From assembly GCF_002843385.1 (NCBI RefSeq), contig NZ_MVDE01000005.1:140229-204228 (forward strand): a DNA stretch of 64,000 nucleotides, read 5' to 3'. A model generated the notes under the pieces. The model made no database searches and was not told where the DNA came from. It saw only the letters and a list, made by a program, of their open reading frames with translations. The position numbers and the translations under genes are program-made. Source of the DNA: Labilibaculum manganireducens. Lineage in GTDB: Bacteria; Bacteroidota; Bacteroidia; Bacteroidales; Marinifilaceae. Shown piece by piece: positions 7,939-16,800 of the stretch (the stretch's first letter is position 1; each line of letters opens with the position of its first letter).

Positions 7939-10900
7939 TTACTCTTCAGTATAATCCAAAGAAGCCTGACGCTTATATGTTTTATATCTCCACTTAGCAT
8001 TCTCTTCTGCAGCAACAAACAATTCTTTCGCTTGCTCTGGGAATGATTTCTGTAATGAAGTGTAACGAACTTCACCCAATAGGAAATTCTGGAAATTCTC
8101 CCAAACAGGCTCTTTTGAGTCAAGAACAAATGGGTTTTTACCTTCATTTTCCAAGGCTGGATTGTTACGATACAAATGCCAGTAGCCTGCTTCAACAGCT
8201 TTCTTCTCTTCTGTTTGTGATTTACCCATAGATGCTTTCAATCCGTGAGAGATACAAGGAGAATAAGCAATAATCAAAGAAGGTCCCGGATAAGCTTCAG
8301 CTTCTTTAACAGCTTTCATGTATTGAGCTTGATTTGCTCCCATAGCCACCTGAGCTACATAAACATATCCGTAAGACATTGCTATCATACCAAGGTCTTT
8401 CTTTCTGATACGTTTACCGGCAGCAGCAAATTTAGCAACAGCACCAACTGGAGTTGCTTTAGAAGCTTGTCCACCTGTGTTAGAGTAAATCTCAGTATCC
8501 ATTACCAATACATTTACATCTTCACCTGAAGCCAATACGTGATCCAATCCACCGAATCCGATATCATAAGCCCAACCGTCACCACCAAAAATCCATTGAG
8601 ATTTCTTAATCAGGAAGTTTTTAAGATCAAGAACTTCTTTGGCAACAGGATGAGTTTCATTTGCAAGAGCAGACTCAACTTTAGCCGAAGCTTCTATTGA
8701 CAACTCACCGTTATCTTTATTCTCTAACCATTCAGTAAAAGCCGCTTTTGTTTCAGCATTTACAGCATCCATTGCAACTTCCATACGAAGAGCGATACGG
8801 TTACGCATTTTACGTACACCTTCGTTCATACCAAAACCAAACTCAGCATTGTCTTCGAATAATGAGTTAGCCCAAGCCGGACCTTTACCACTCTTATTGT
8901 TTTTACAATATGGAGTTGCAGGAGCAGAACCACCGTAAATAGAAGAACAACCTGTTGCATTTGCAACCATCATTCTCTCACCAAACAATTGTGTAATTAA
9001 CTTGATGTATGGAGTTTCACCACAACCAGCACAAGCTCCTGAGAACTCGAATAACGGCTGAGCAAATTGTGAATTTTTCACGTTATTTTTAGGCAGCAAA
9101 TCTTTGTAACCTACTTTTTCGTCCATATAATGCCATCTGTCTTTCTCAATCATTTGAGATTCTAAAGGCTTCATCTCCAAAGCTTTTGCTTTAGGAGCAG
9201 GACAAACATCAGCACAGTTACCACAACCAGTACAATCTTCAACAGCTACTTGAATTCTGAAATGTAAACCTTTCAATTCTTTACCTGTTGCAGGCTTAAC
9301 GGCAGTTCCGGCAGGAGCTGCAGCTAATTCCTCTTCAGTTAGAATGAACGGACGAATTGCAGCATGAGGACAAACGTAAGCACACTGGTTACACTGGATA
9401 CAAGTTTCTTCTTTCCATTCAGGAACATGAACAGCAACACCACGCTTCTCAAACTTAGTTGTACCTGCAGGGAAAGTTCCGTCTTCACGACCTGTGAAAG
9501 CAGAAACCGGAAGATCATCACCTTTTTGAGCATTCATTGGATCACAAACCTCAGCAATAAACTTAGGGCGATTATTTGTAGTTGCAGCTTCTTTCTCTTC
9601 AGGTAAGTTTTTCCAATCAGCAGAAACTTTAACTTCAACAACATTTTCTCCACCAGCATCAACAGCTGAGAAGTTCATATTTACAACTTTTTCACCTTTG
9701 TTACCATACGATTTAACAATCGCTTTCTTCATTTCTTCGGCAGCCTTTTCGAAAGGAATCACATTTGTGATTTTGAAGAATGCAGCCTGCATAATGGTAT
9801 TGGTACGGTTACCAAGACCAAGATCCTCGCCCAGTTTTGTACCGTTGATAATGTAGAATTTAATCTCATTTTCAGCCAAGTACTTTTTCATGTGATTTGG
9901 AAGATTCTTAACAGTCTCTTCTGCATCATAAATTGAGTTCAATAAGAAAGAACCACCTTTTTTCAATCCTTTTAGCACATCGTAAAGATATACATAAGCA
10001 GGAACGTGACATGCAACGAAGTCAGGAGTAGTTACCAGATATGTTGAGCGGATTGGTTCATCACCAAAACGAAGGTGAGAAGCAGTAAATCCACCTGATT
10101 TTTTAGAATCGTAAGCAAAGTATGCCTGGCAATATTTATCAGTTGAACCACCAATAATTTTAATCGAGTTTTTGTTGGCACCTACAGTACCATCAGAACC
10201 CAAACCATAAAATTTCGCTTCGTAAAGAGACTCTGAATTCATCTTAACCTCTGGTAACATTGGAAGTGAAGTAAAAGTCACATCATCAACAATACCTAAA
10301 GTGAATTGATTTTTAGGTTCGTTCATTGCAAGATTTTTGTAAACTGCAACAATTTGAGATGGAGTCACCTCTTTTGAACCTAAACCATAACGTCCGCCAA
10401 TCACCATTGGAGCATTCTCTTTTCCGTAGAAAACTTCTCTTACGTCAAGATACAATGGTTCTCCGTTAGCACCGGTTTCTTTAGTACGATCAAGTACACA
10501 AATACGTTTTACTGATTCTGGAATAACGCTTAAGAAATGTTTGGCTGAGAATGGACGGTACAAATGAACACAAACAAGACCAACTTTTTCGCCGTTTGCC
10601 ATTTTATAGTCAACCGCTTCTTTAATGGTTTCGTTTACAGAACCCATTGCAATAATGATATTTTCAGCATCAGCAGCACCATAATACATGAAAGGCTTGT
10701 ATTCTCTTCCTGTAATTTTGGTCATTTCCTTCATGTAGTCAGCTACAATATCCGGAACCGCATTGTAAAATGGGTTAGCAGCTTCGCGAGACTGGAAGTA
10801 AACATCAGGATTCTGAGCAGTACCTCTTGTTACAGGAGATTCCGGATTTAAAGCACGATCACGGAAAGCCTGAAGAGCCTCTTGATCAACAAGATCTCTC

Positions 10901-11478
10901 ATGTCTTCCATATCAACAGCTTCAATTTTTTGAATTTCGTGAGATGTACGGAATCCATCGAAGAAGTTCATAAAAGGAACTCTTGATTTAATTGCAGTTA
11001 AGTGAGATACTGCAGAAAGATCCATTACTTCCTGAACCGAACCTGAAGCCAACATAGCGAAACCTGTCTGACGTGCAGAATATACATCAGAATGATCTCC
11101 AAAAATACTCAATGCCTGAGCAGCAAGAGCACGGGCACTAATATGAAATACACATGGCAATAATTCACCAGCGATTTTATACATGTTAGGAATCATTAAT
11201 AATAATCCCTGAGATGCAGTATAAGTAGTTGTTAATGCACCAGCTTGTAATGCACCGTGAACAGCACCTGCAGCACCGGCTTCAGATTGCATTTCTACTA
11301 ATTGTACTGTTTCTCCAAATAGATTTTTACGTCCTTGTGCAGCCCACTCATCAACATTCTCAGCCATTGGCGAAGATGGGGTGATTGGGTAAATACAAGA
11401 AACCTCACTAAACATATATGCTACGTGAGCGGCAGCGGCATTACCATCACAGGTAATGAATTTTTTTTCTCTTGCCAT
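7939..11478 (-). CDS. nifJ: Pyruvate:ferredoxin (flavodoxin) oxidoreductase, single-chain
   Basis: 1179 aa, normal length for the homodimeric single-polypeptide enzyme. Oxidatively decarboxylates pyruvate with CoA to acetyl-CoA + CO2 and reduces ferredoxin. Domain order seen: N-terminal pyrimidine-binding/domain I (residues about 1-250, GNAAAAHVAYMFSEV), transketolase-C-like domain, gamma domain, an 8-Fe ferredoxin domain with CIQCNQCAYVCP (about 693) and CTGCGNCADVCP (about 751), and a C-terminal TPP domain with CAGCGETPY, GDGWAYDIGFGGLDH and DTEIYSNTGGQ. All cysteines for three [4Fe-4S] clusters are present. It has an unusually strong Shine-Dalgarno and follows the AAA ATPase gene by only 54 nt, so it may be partly co-transcribed with it. 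Secure. Confidence 0.98.
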   Translation of the reverse strand: MAREKKFITCDGNAAAAHVAYMFSEVSCIYPITPSSPMAENVDEWAAQGRKNLFGETVQLVEMQSEAGAAGAVHGALQAGALTTTYTASQGLLLMIPNMYKIAGELLPCVFHISARALAAQALSIFGDHSDVYSARQTGFAMLASGSVQEVMDLSAVSHLTAIKSRVPFMNFFDGFRTSHEIQKIEAVDMEDMRDLVDQEALQAFRDRALNPESPVTRGTAQNPDVYFQSREAANPFYNAVPDIVADYMKEMTKITGREYKPFMYYGAADAENIIIAMGSVNETIKEAVDYKMANGEKVGLVCVHLYRPFSAKHFLSVIPESVKRICVLDRTKETGANGEPLYLDVREVFYGKENAPMVIGGRYGLGSKEVTPSQIVAVYKNLAMNEPKNQFTLGIVDDVTFTSLPMLPEVKMNSESLYEAKFYGLGSDGTVGANKNSIKIIGGSTDKYCQAYFAYDSKKSGGFTASHLRFGDEPIRSTYLVTTPDFVACHVPAYVYLYDVLKGLKKGGSFLLNSIYDAEETVKNLPNHMKKYLAENEIKFYIINGTKLGEDLGLGNRTNTIMQAAFFKITNVIPFEKAAEEMKKAIVKSYGNKGEKVVNMNFSAVDAGGENVVEVKVSADWKNLPEEKEAATTNNRPKFIAEVCDPMNAQKGDDLPVSAFTGREDGTFPAGTTKFEKRGVAVHVPEWKEETCIQCNQCAYVCPHAAIRPFILTEEELAAAPAGTAVKPATGKELKGLHFRIQVAVEDCTGCGNCADVCPAPKAKALEMKPLESQMIEKDRWHYMDEKVGYKDLLPKNNVKNSQFAQPLFEFSGACAGCGETPYIKLITQLFGERMMVANATGCSSIYGGSAPATPYCKNNKSGKGPAWANSLFEDNAEFGFGMNEGVRKMRNRIALRMEVAMDAVNAETKAAFTEWLENKDNGELSIEASAKVESALANETHPVAKEVLDLKNFLIKKSQWIFGGDGWAYDIGFGGLDHVLASGEDVNVLVMDTEIYSNTGGQASKATPVGAVAKFAAAGKRIRKKDLGMIAMSYGYVYVAQVAMGANQAQYMKAVKEAEAYPGPSLIIAYSPCISHGLKASMGKSQTEEKKAVEAGYWHLYRNNPALENEGKNPFVLDSKEPVWENFQNFLLGEVRYTSLQKSFPEQAKELFVAAEENAKWRYKTYKRQASLDYTEE

Positions 11479-11482
11479 TTTA

Positions 11483-11490
11483 CTCCTCCG
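11483..11490 (-). promoter_or_regulatory. Strong Shine-Dalgarno of nifJ
   Basis: CGGAGGAG lies 4 nt upstream of the nifJ ATG. Most genes in this window lack any such sequence, as is typical of Bacteroidota, so this one stands out and supports the start at 11478. Confidence 0.6.
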
Positions 11491-11532
11491 ATTAAATTTT
11501 ATTATTTGGTATTTTATTTTCTATCTAATTCT

Positions 11533-12720
11533 TTAATACAAAAAGCCGAACAACCAAAGAGGTATTTTATTTCCCTCTCCACGTTCTATCATATCGGCAG
11601 CAATAAAAAAGTCTTCTGTTCTAAATTTCGATTCAGACGTATCATCACTACCTGTAATTTCAAAATTAAATTTATCATTCACTAAAAAATGACCTCTGTC
11701 GGTGCTTGTAATGCTTCTGTTAGGTCCCACCTGATTGTAAAAGAAAGTTTCCCTTAGATTACTTTCATTTACATTTTCCGGTGCAATTGCATATAATAAA
11801 TTCGTATTGTGCAGATAAACTTTATTTGGTTTCTTCGACGCATCGTTAAAACTCCCCTGAGAATTCAACAAACGAATTAATCTGGCATTCTTTAAATACT
11901 TCAAATAATTCATAATTGTAGCTCTGGATGTTTCTACATCGTTTGCCAGCTTACTTACATTTGGTTGAAAAGGAACATTACAGGAAATAATATATAGAAG
12001 TTTCTTTAACTTGGACAGGTATTTTAGTTCAATTTGGTTTAAGTAAGTGATATCAAATTCTAAAATCAAATTGATCATCTTCAAAAGATTATCCATAAAG
12101 CTTTTCTCCTCCTGATAACAAGGATAATATCCAAACCTCAGGTAATCATTGAAATAAGCTAACGGACGAACCTTGCCAAGAATTTCTTCAACAATTCCCT
12201 CATGATTCTCTAACAGTTCTTCCAGTGTGTAGCGAGTAAATTGATTTCCCGACTCATAATTTAAAAATTCTCTAAATGACAAGCCATTTAGGTAATAGAC
12301 ATTCACACAATTTTTCAAATCTTCATTCGTCTTAATCCGAAGAATTGATGAACCGGTAAAAATAATCTTTAAATCGGGATACTGCTCGTAACAAGTTCGC
12401 AGACCTTTTGCCCATTCCGGGTATTTATGAATCTGATCGAGAAGCAATATTTTACCTCCTCTTTTGTAAAATTCATCAATAAAAGGAACTAATCCTTTCT
12501 CAGTAAAGAATAAATTGTTTAGGTTGATGTATAAGCAATTCTTATCGTTGGCATGGTGCTCACGAATATAATCCAATAAAAAAGTTGTTTTCCCAACTCC
12601 TCTGGATCCTTTAATGGCTATCAAACGTTGTGACCAATCAATTTCATCAGCCAACTCACGTCTAATGGTGCCTTTCTTATGCTTCAACAAACTATTATGA
12701 GTCTGTACTAAAGTGTTCAT
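11533..12720 (-). CDS. AAA-type ATPase with C-terminal DUF4143-like domain
   Basis: 395 aa. Walker A GSRGVGKT at residues 38-45; Walker B region KILLLDQIHKYPEW at about 90-104; sensor-like DLKIIFTGSS near 115-125; a winged-helix-like segment (VSKLANDVETSRATIMNYLKYL) around 260; and a C-terminal domain with YLHNTNLLYAI and a basic/acidic tail of the DUF4143 type. The residue after the Walker B Asp is Gln where related ATPases usually have Glu, so hydrolysis may be slow or impaired. Biological role of this family is not established. It has a good promoter (12741-12772), no terminator before nifJ, and might be co-transcribed with it. Confidence 0.82.
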   Translation of the reverse strand: MNTLVQTHNSLLKHKKGTIRRELADEIDWSQRLIAIKGSRGVGKTTFLLDYIREHHANDKNCLYINLNNLFFTEKGLVPFIDEFYKRGGKILLLDQIHKYPEWAKGLRTCYEQYPDLKIIFTGSSILRIKTNEDLKNCVNVYYLNGLSFREFLNYESGNQFTRYTLEELLENHEGIVEEILGKVRPLAYFNDYLRFGYYPCYQEEKSFMDNLLKMINLILEFDITYLNQIELKYLSKLKKLLYIISCNVPFQPNVSKLANDVETSRATIMNYLKYLKNARLIRLLNSQGSFNDASKKPNKVYLHNTNLLYAIAPENVNESNLRETFFYNQVGPNRSITSTDRGHFLVNDKFNFEITGSDDTSESKFRTEDFFIAADMIERGEGNKIPLWLFGFLY

Positions 12721-12740
12721 TTTCTGTCGAATTTACTTCG

Positions 12741-12772
12741 CAAATTTATAGAATAAAAGCGGCATTTTGCAA
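12741..12772 (-). promoter_or_regulatory. Promoter of the AAA ATPase gene (and possibly nifJ)
   Basis: Minus strand: TTG (12772-12770), 21-nt spacer, TAAATTTG (12748-12741); both elements match the Bacteroidota housekeeping consensus. The start codon is 20 nt downstream of the -7 element. Confidence 0.6.
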
Positions 12773-12941
12773 TCTAGAGATTACAAAAAGCTTTTCTTTT
12801 TGCTATTTATACTTATTTAAAATAAGATACCACAAATCGATAAATTGCTAGTTATAAGAATACTAAGCTAAAATACATTTTTAAAACTAGTCTTATTCAT
12901 TTATGAAATTTCATTGTAAATTAACACTTTAAGTTTAACAC

Positions 12942-12977
12942 AAAAAGAAAGGGCAATGACTGATATCATTACCCTTT
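12942..12977 (-). terminator. Terminator of rho
   Basis: On the minus strand AAAGGGTAATGA / TCATTGCCCTTT (one G-U) with a 6-nt loop TATCAG, then CTTTTTG; it begins 27 nt past the rho stop codon. Confidence 0.8.
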
Positions 12978-13003
12978 TATATCTTTTTAAAACTAAAAGC
13001 GAT

Positions 13004-14812
13004 TTACTTATCGTTCATTGAGATTAAAAATTCTTCGTTCGATTTTGTTTTTCTTAAGCGATCCTGCAGGAATTGCATTGCCTCAATAGAGTTCATATCT
13101 GTCAGATAATTTCTAAGAATCCAGATGCGGTTCAATTGATTTGGATCAAGAAGCAGATCGTCACGACGAGTACTTGATGCTGTAATATCAATTGCCGGGA
13201 AAATTCGTTTGTTAGATAACTTACGATCTAACTGAAGCTCCATATTACCAGTCCCTTTAAATTCTTCAAAGATAACATCATCCATTTTAGAACCTGTATC
13301 TGTTAATGCTGTTGCTAAAATTGTAAGCGATCCACCATTCTCAATATTTCTTGCCGCACCAAAGAAACGTTTTGGTTTGTGCAATGCGTTTGCATCCACA
13401 CCCCCCGAAAGCACTTTACCTGAAGCAGGAGAAACAGTATTGTATGCACGAGCCAATCTTGTTATTGAATCCAATAGAATTACAACATCATGACCACACT
13501 CAACCATTCGTTTTGCTTTCTCTAAAACGATATTAGCAACACGAACATGGCGTTCAGCCGGCTCATCAAAGGTAGATGAAATAACCTCAGCATTTACGCT
13601 TCGAGCCATATCGGTAACCTCTTCAGGACGCTCATCGATCAACAAAATAATCATATAAGTTTCTGGATTGTTCGCTGCAATAGCATTGGCTATCTCTTTC
13701 AAAAGAACAGTTTTACCTGTTTTTGGCTGTGCAACAATCAGTCCTCTTTGTCCTTTACCAATTGGAGCAAACATGTCAACAAGACGTGTTGACATTGAAT
13801 TCATCCCTTTTCCTGTCAAATTAAATTTCTCATCCGGAAATAAAGGCGTCAAATGATCAAAAGGTACACGATCCCGAATTACCTCAGGTAGTCTGCCGTT
13901 AATCTTTGCAACTTTAATTAATGGAAAATACTTCTCACCTTCTTTGGGCGGACGAATTGTTCCATTAACAGTATCTCCGGTTTTTAAACCGAATAATTTG
14001 ATTTGCGACTGCGACACATATATATCATCAGGAGAATTCAAGTAATTGTAATCCGACGAACGCAGGAAACCATAGCCATCAGGCATAATTTCCAAAACAC
14101 CAGAATTGTCAATTATTCCATCAAACTCAAACAATTTCTCTTTCTCACGTTTTTCAAAACGTTTTCTATTTGGATTCTCTTGTCTTTCCGTTTTCTCTGG
14201 CTTATCAGACACTTCCCGGCCTTCTGTTTTCACCTGTTCTTCAGTAACATCCGCCACCTCAGGCTTGTCCTGACGTTCTGGTTTATCCTGACGTTCTGTT
14301 CTTGGCGTTCTTGGTGGTCTTGCAGGTCTCGGTGGTCTTGCGGGTCTTTCGCTTCTTTGTGCATTTTCATTTGCAACTGGAGGCGCTGAAACTGAGGTTT
14401 GTGATTGTTCTTCGATTTTCTCCTCAACAGGAGTACTTTCAGCTTTTTCAACAACCGGTCTTGCTCCTCGTATGGGTTTTCTTGGGGCGTCTTTTGGTGC
14501 TGTATCTTCTTCGTGAGTAGTCTCATTACTTACAGCATCCCTAACTGGTTGTTCCGGCTTTTTTCTTTTGTGCAAAAGCGATCTGGATCGCCCTTCATCA
14601 GCCTTACTATCTCCCATCGGACTCTTAGGTCTTTTTAAGGGAGTCTTTTTTTCTGGTGTTTTTCTTTCAGAAGCTACAATTGCCTGTTGATCAAGGATTC
14701 TGTAAATTAAATCCTGTTTCTTAAAAGACTCAATTTTTTTAACATTGAGTTCTTTAGCGATTTCTCGTAATTCAGGCACAAGCTTCTTGTTTAATTCAAG
14801 AATATCGTACAT
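13004..14812 (-). CDS. rho: Transcription termination factor Rho with long disordered insertion
   Basis: 602 aa against about 420 in E. coli. Rho is the hexameric RNA-dependent ATPase that releases RNA polymerase. Seen: N-terminal Rho_N/SAP-like helix bundle (residues 1-46); a low-complexity charged and Pro/Arg-rich segment (about 47-225, including [19 protein letters not shown] and repeated ERQDKP); the cold-shock-like RNA-binding domain (about 230-300, DGYGFLRS); then the RecA-like core with Walker A AQPKTGKT at 361-368, Walker B DVVILLDS at 442-449, Q-loop [10 protein letters not shown] and [11 protein letters not shown]. Extra length is all in the insertion, as known for Bacteroidota Rho. 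Monocistronic, with terminator. Secure. Confidence 0.98.
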   Translation of the reverse strand: MYDILELNKKLVPELREIAKELNVKKIESFKKQDLIYRILDQQAIVASERKTPEKKTPLKRPKSPMGDSKADEGRSRSLLHKRKKPEQPVRDAVSNETTHEEDTAPKDAPRKPIRGARPVVEKAESTPVEEKIEEQSQTSVSAPPVANENAQRSERPARPPRPARPPRTPRTERQDKPERQDKPEVADVTEEQVKTEGREVSDKPEKTERQENPNRKRFEKREKEKLFEFDGIIDNSGVLEIMPDGYGFLRSSDYNYLNSPDDIYVSQSQIKLFGLKTGDTVNGTIRPPKEGEKYFPLIKVAKINGRLPEVIRDRVPFDHLTPLFPDEKFNLTGKGMNSMSTRLVDMFAPIGKGQRGLIVAQPKTGKTVLLKEIANAIAANNPETYMIILLIDERPEEVTDMARSVNAEVISSTFDEPAERHVRVANIVLEKAKRMVECGHDVVILLDSITRLARAYNTVSPASGKVLSGGVDANALHKPKRFFGAARNIENGGSLTILATALTDTGSKMDDVIFEEFKGTGNMELQLDRKLSNKRIFPAIDITASSTRRDDLLLDPNQLNRIWILRNYLTDMNSIEAMQFLQDRLRKTKSNEEFLISMNDK

Positions 14813-15125
14813 AAATGATATATTAATATTTTTCGGGTGATTTTTTTAGATAGAAATTGTTTTGAACAATTGGGAACCTGATCTTTCGACCTCTAAATGA
14901 GAAGAATTAATCTGAATTCAATTGCAATATTACGGAATTAGTTATAAATCACAAAAAATAAATGATTTTATTATTCAAATTGATGCCTGATGTCGCTATA
15001 TAAGTTTATTAATCTCAAAATAAACTTCTTGAAAGTGCCACAAATTTCTTTTTCAAAATGATTTTGCTATATTTAAATATAAACGAGAATAGTCAACTCG
15101 TATGTAAATACCATTAAAATCCACT
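14813..15125. other. Divergent intergenic region rho / rpoD
   Basis: 313 nt, AT-rich, carrying both promoters by position. On the plus strand TATATTTA near 15068-15075 resembles TAnnTTTG imperfectly and could be the rpoD -7 element. No repeat or RNA gene recognised. Confidence 0.4.
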
Positions 15126-15992
15126 ATGAGACAACTAAAGATCACTAAACAGGTAACCAATAGAGAAACTCCGTCACTGGACAAGTACCTTCATGAAATT
15201 GGGAAAGTCGATCTTATTTCTGCAGAGGAAGAGGTTCAGCTTGCCAGGGAGATAAAAAAGGGCAATAAAAAAGCCCTGGATCGACTTATTAAATGCAATC
15301 TACGTTTTGTTGTTTCTGTATCGAAACAATATCAAAACCAAGGCCTTAGTCTGCCGGATTTGATTAACGAAGGAAACTTAGGACTAATTAAAGCAGCTCA
15401 AAGATTTGATGAAACCAGAGGTTTTAAGTTCATATCATATGCTGTTTGGTGGATTAGGCAATCCATTTTGCAGGCATTGGCCGAGCAAGCCCGAATTGTG
15501 CGCCTGCCGTTAAACAAAATTGGTTCTATTAACAAAATCAACAAAACATTCGCTCAATTGGAACAGGAGTATCAGCGGGAACCTTCACCTGAAGAGATTG
15601 CTGCCATACTGGAAATGAGTCCGAAAGATGTAAAAGAAGCACTTAAGGCTTCAGGAAGACACATCTCTATGGATGCTCCTATAAACCCTGACGAAGAGAA
15701 TACTCTTTACGATATATTGCTTAGCAATGATGAAATTAGTCCGGATAAAAAGCTAATTCGGGACTCACTTCGCAAAGAAATTGACCGGTCTTTATCAACA
15801 CTTTCAAAAAGGGAGGCTGCTATTATTAGATTGTATTTTGGATTAAATGAAAAGCCACCTTACTCTCTCGAAGAAATTGGAAAAGAATTTGGCTTAACGC
15901 GGGAACGTGTTCGCCAGATTAAAGAGAAGGCAATCAAGCGAATGAAGACAACATTTAGAAGCAAAATACTAAAAACTTATTTAGGAGAATAA
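15126..15992 (+). CDS. rpoD: Primary sigma factor of the Bacteroidota type (sigma-70 / RpoD)
   Basis: 288 aa, the short form typical of Bacteroidota primary sigma factors: no region 1.1. Region 1.2 ([20 protein letters not shown], about residues 18-37), region 2 ([18 protein letters not shown] to [21 protein letters not shown]), region 3 ([20 protein letters not shown]) and region 4.2 ([20 protein letters not shown], about 247-266) are all present and in order. It directs RNA polymerase to promoters with TTG / TAnnTTTG elements, many of which are visible here. Divergent from rho, followed by a strong terminator, so a single-gene unit. Secure. Confidence 0.97.
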   Translation: MRQLKITKQVTNRETPSLDKYLHEIGKVDLISAEEEVQLAREIKKGNKKALDRLIKCNLRFVVSVSKQYQNQGLSLPDLINEGNLGLIKAAQRFDETRGFKFISYAVWWIRQSILQALAEQARIVRLPLNKIGSINKINKTFAQLEQEYQREPSPEEIAAILEMSPKDVKEALKASGRHISMDAPINPDEENTLYDILLSNDEISPDKKLIRDSLRKEIDRSLSTLSKREAAIIRLYFGLNEKPPYSLEEIGKEFGLTRERVRQIKEKAIKRMKTTFRSKILKTYLGE

Positions 15993-16013
15993 TATTTATT
16001 TTAGGGTGAAAAG

Positions 16014-16066
16014 AAAGGATAAGAATAGATGGTGAATTTTCATTTACCTCCTCTTATCCTTTTTTA
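16014..16066 (+). terminator. Terminator of rpoD
   Basis: Stem AAAGGATAAGA (16014-16024) / TCTTATCCTTT (16052-16062) with an inner GGTGAA / TTTACC pairing, followed by a T-run. It begins 22 nt past the rpoD stop. Confidence 0.8.
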
Positions 16067-16068
16067 CT

Positions 16069-16076
16069 TATATTTG
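16069..16076 (+). promoter_or_regulatory. Candidate -7 promoter element of rpe
   Basis: TATATTTG, an exact TAnnTTTG match, 31 nt before the rpe ATG and directly after the rpoD terminator. No -33 element recognised because the terminator occupies that position. Confidence 0.5.
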
Positions 16077-16107
16077 CGCCATATTTAAACGAAACGTAAA
16101 CAACCAA

Positions 16108-16758
16108 ATGCAAACATTAATTTCACCTTCGCTGCTAGCTGCCGATTTCACAAATCTAAAGGCCGATATCGAAATGGTAAACAACAGTCAGGCCGATTGG
16201 TTTCACTTAGACATTATGGATGGGGTCTTTGTACCTAACATATCATATGGTCTGCCTGTTGTAGAGCAAATAAACAAAATTGCTGAAAAACCGTTGGATG
16301 TTCATCTGATGATTATTGATCCGGATAGATACGTTGCAGCTTTTAAAAAAGCCGGCGCTGACATTCTAACAGTTCATTACGAAGCTTGCACTCATCTTCA
16401 CCGTACTATTCAGAACATTCACAGTGAAGGAATGAAAGCCGGCGTATCGCTAAACCCTCATACCCCGGTTTCTGTTTTAGAAGAAATTATTACTGATATT
16501 GATTTGGTTCTTTTAATGAGCGTAAATCCTGGTTTTGGCGGACAGAGTTTTATTGAGAACACTTATGCTAAAGTTGAAAAACTGGCTGAATTGATCAAAG
16601 AAAAAAATGCTTCTGTCGTAATTGAAATTGATGGAGGTGTGAATTTGGAAACAGGAAAAAAATTAATTGAAGCCGGGGCCAATGCTTTGGTTGCCGGAAG
16701 TTTTGTTTTTGGAGCAAATGATCCGAATCAAACAATATCCGATTTAAAAAATCTATAA
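16108..16758 (+). CDS. rpe: Ribulose-phosphate 3-epimerase
   Basis: 216 aa, normal length. Interconverts ribulose 5-phosphate and xylulose 5-phosphate in the cytoplasmic pentose phosphate pathway. Seen: ISPSLLAADF at residues 5-14, HLDIMDGVFVPNISYG (metal His and Asp, about 33-48), DVHLMI (metal His), VNPGFGGQSF and the second catalytic Asp in IEIDGGVN, and the C-terminal phosphate-binding ALVAGSFVFG. Preceded by its own -7 element and followed by a terminator, convergent with the next gene. Secure. Confidence 0.97.
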   Translation: MQTLISPSLLAADFTNLKADIEMVNNSQADWFHLDIMDGVFVPNISYGLPVVEQINKIAEKPLDVHLMIIDPDRYVAAFKKAGADILTVHYEACTHLHRTIQNIHSEGMKAGVSLNPHTPVSVLEEIITDIDLVLLMSVNPGFGGQSFIENTYAKVEKLAELIKEKNASVVIEIDGGVNLETGKKLIEAGANALVAGSFVFGANDPNQTISDLKNL

Positions 16759-16765
16759 TATACAG

Positions 16766-16800
16766 AAGACCAAATGCAGTACATTTGGTCTTTATTTTTA
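16766..16800 (+). terminator. Terminator of rpe
   Basis: Perfect 11-bp stem AAGACCAAATG (16766-16776) / CATTTGGTCTT (16782-16792), 5-nt loop, then a T-rich tract that overlaps the stop codon of the convergent gene at 16798. Confidence 0.85.

Noticed and set aside
13351..14638. Several plus-strand ORFs opposite rho, e.g. around 14003-14389
   Set aside because: Antisense shadows of the low-complexity Pro/Arg-rich region of rho, which keeps the opposite strand open.
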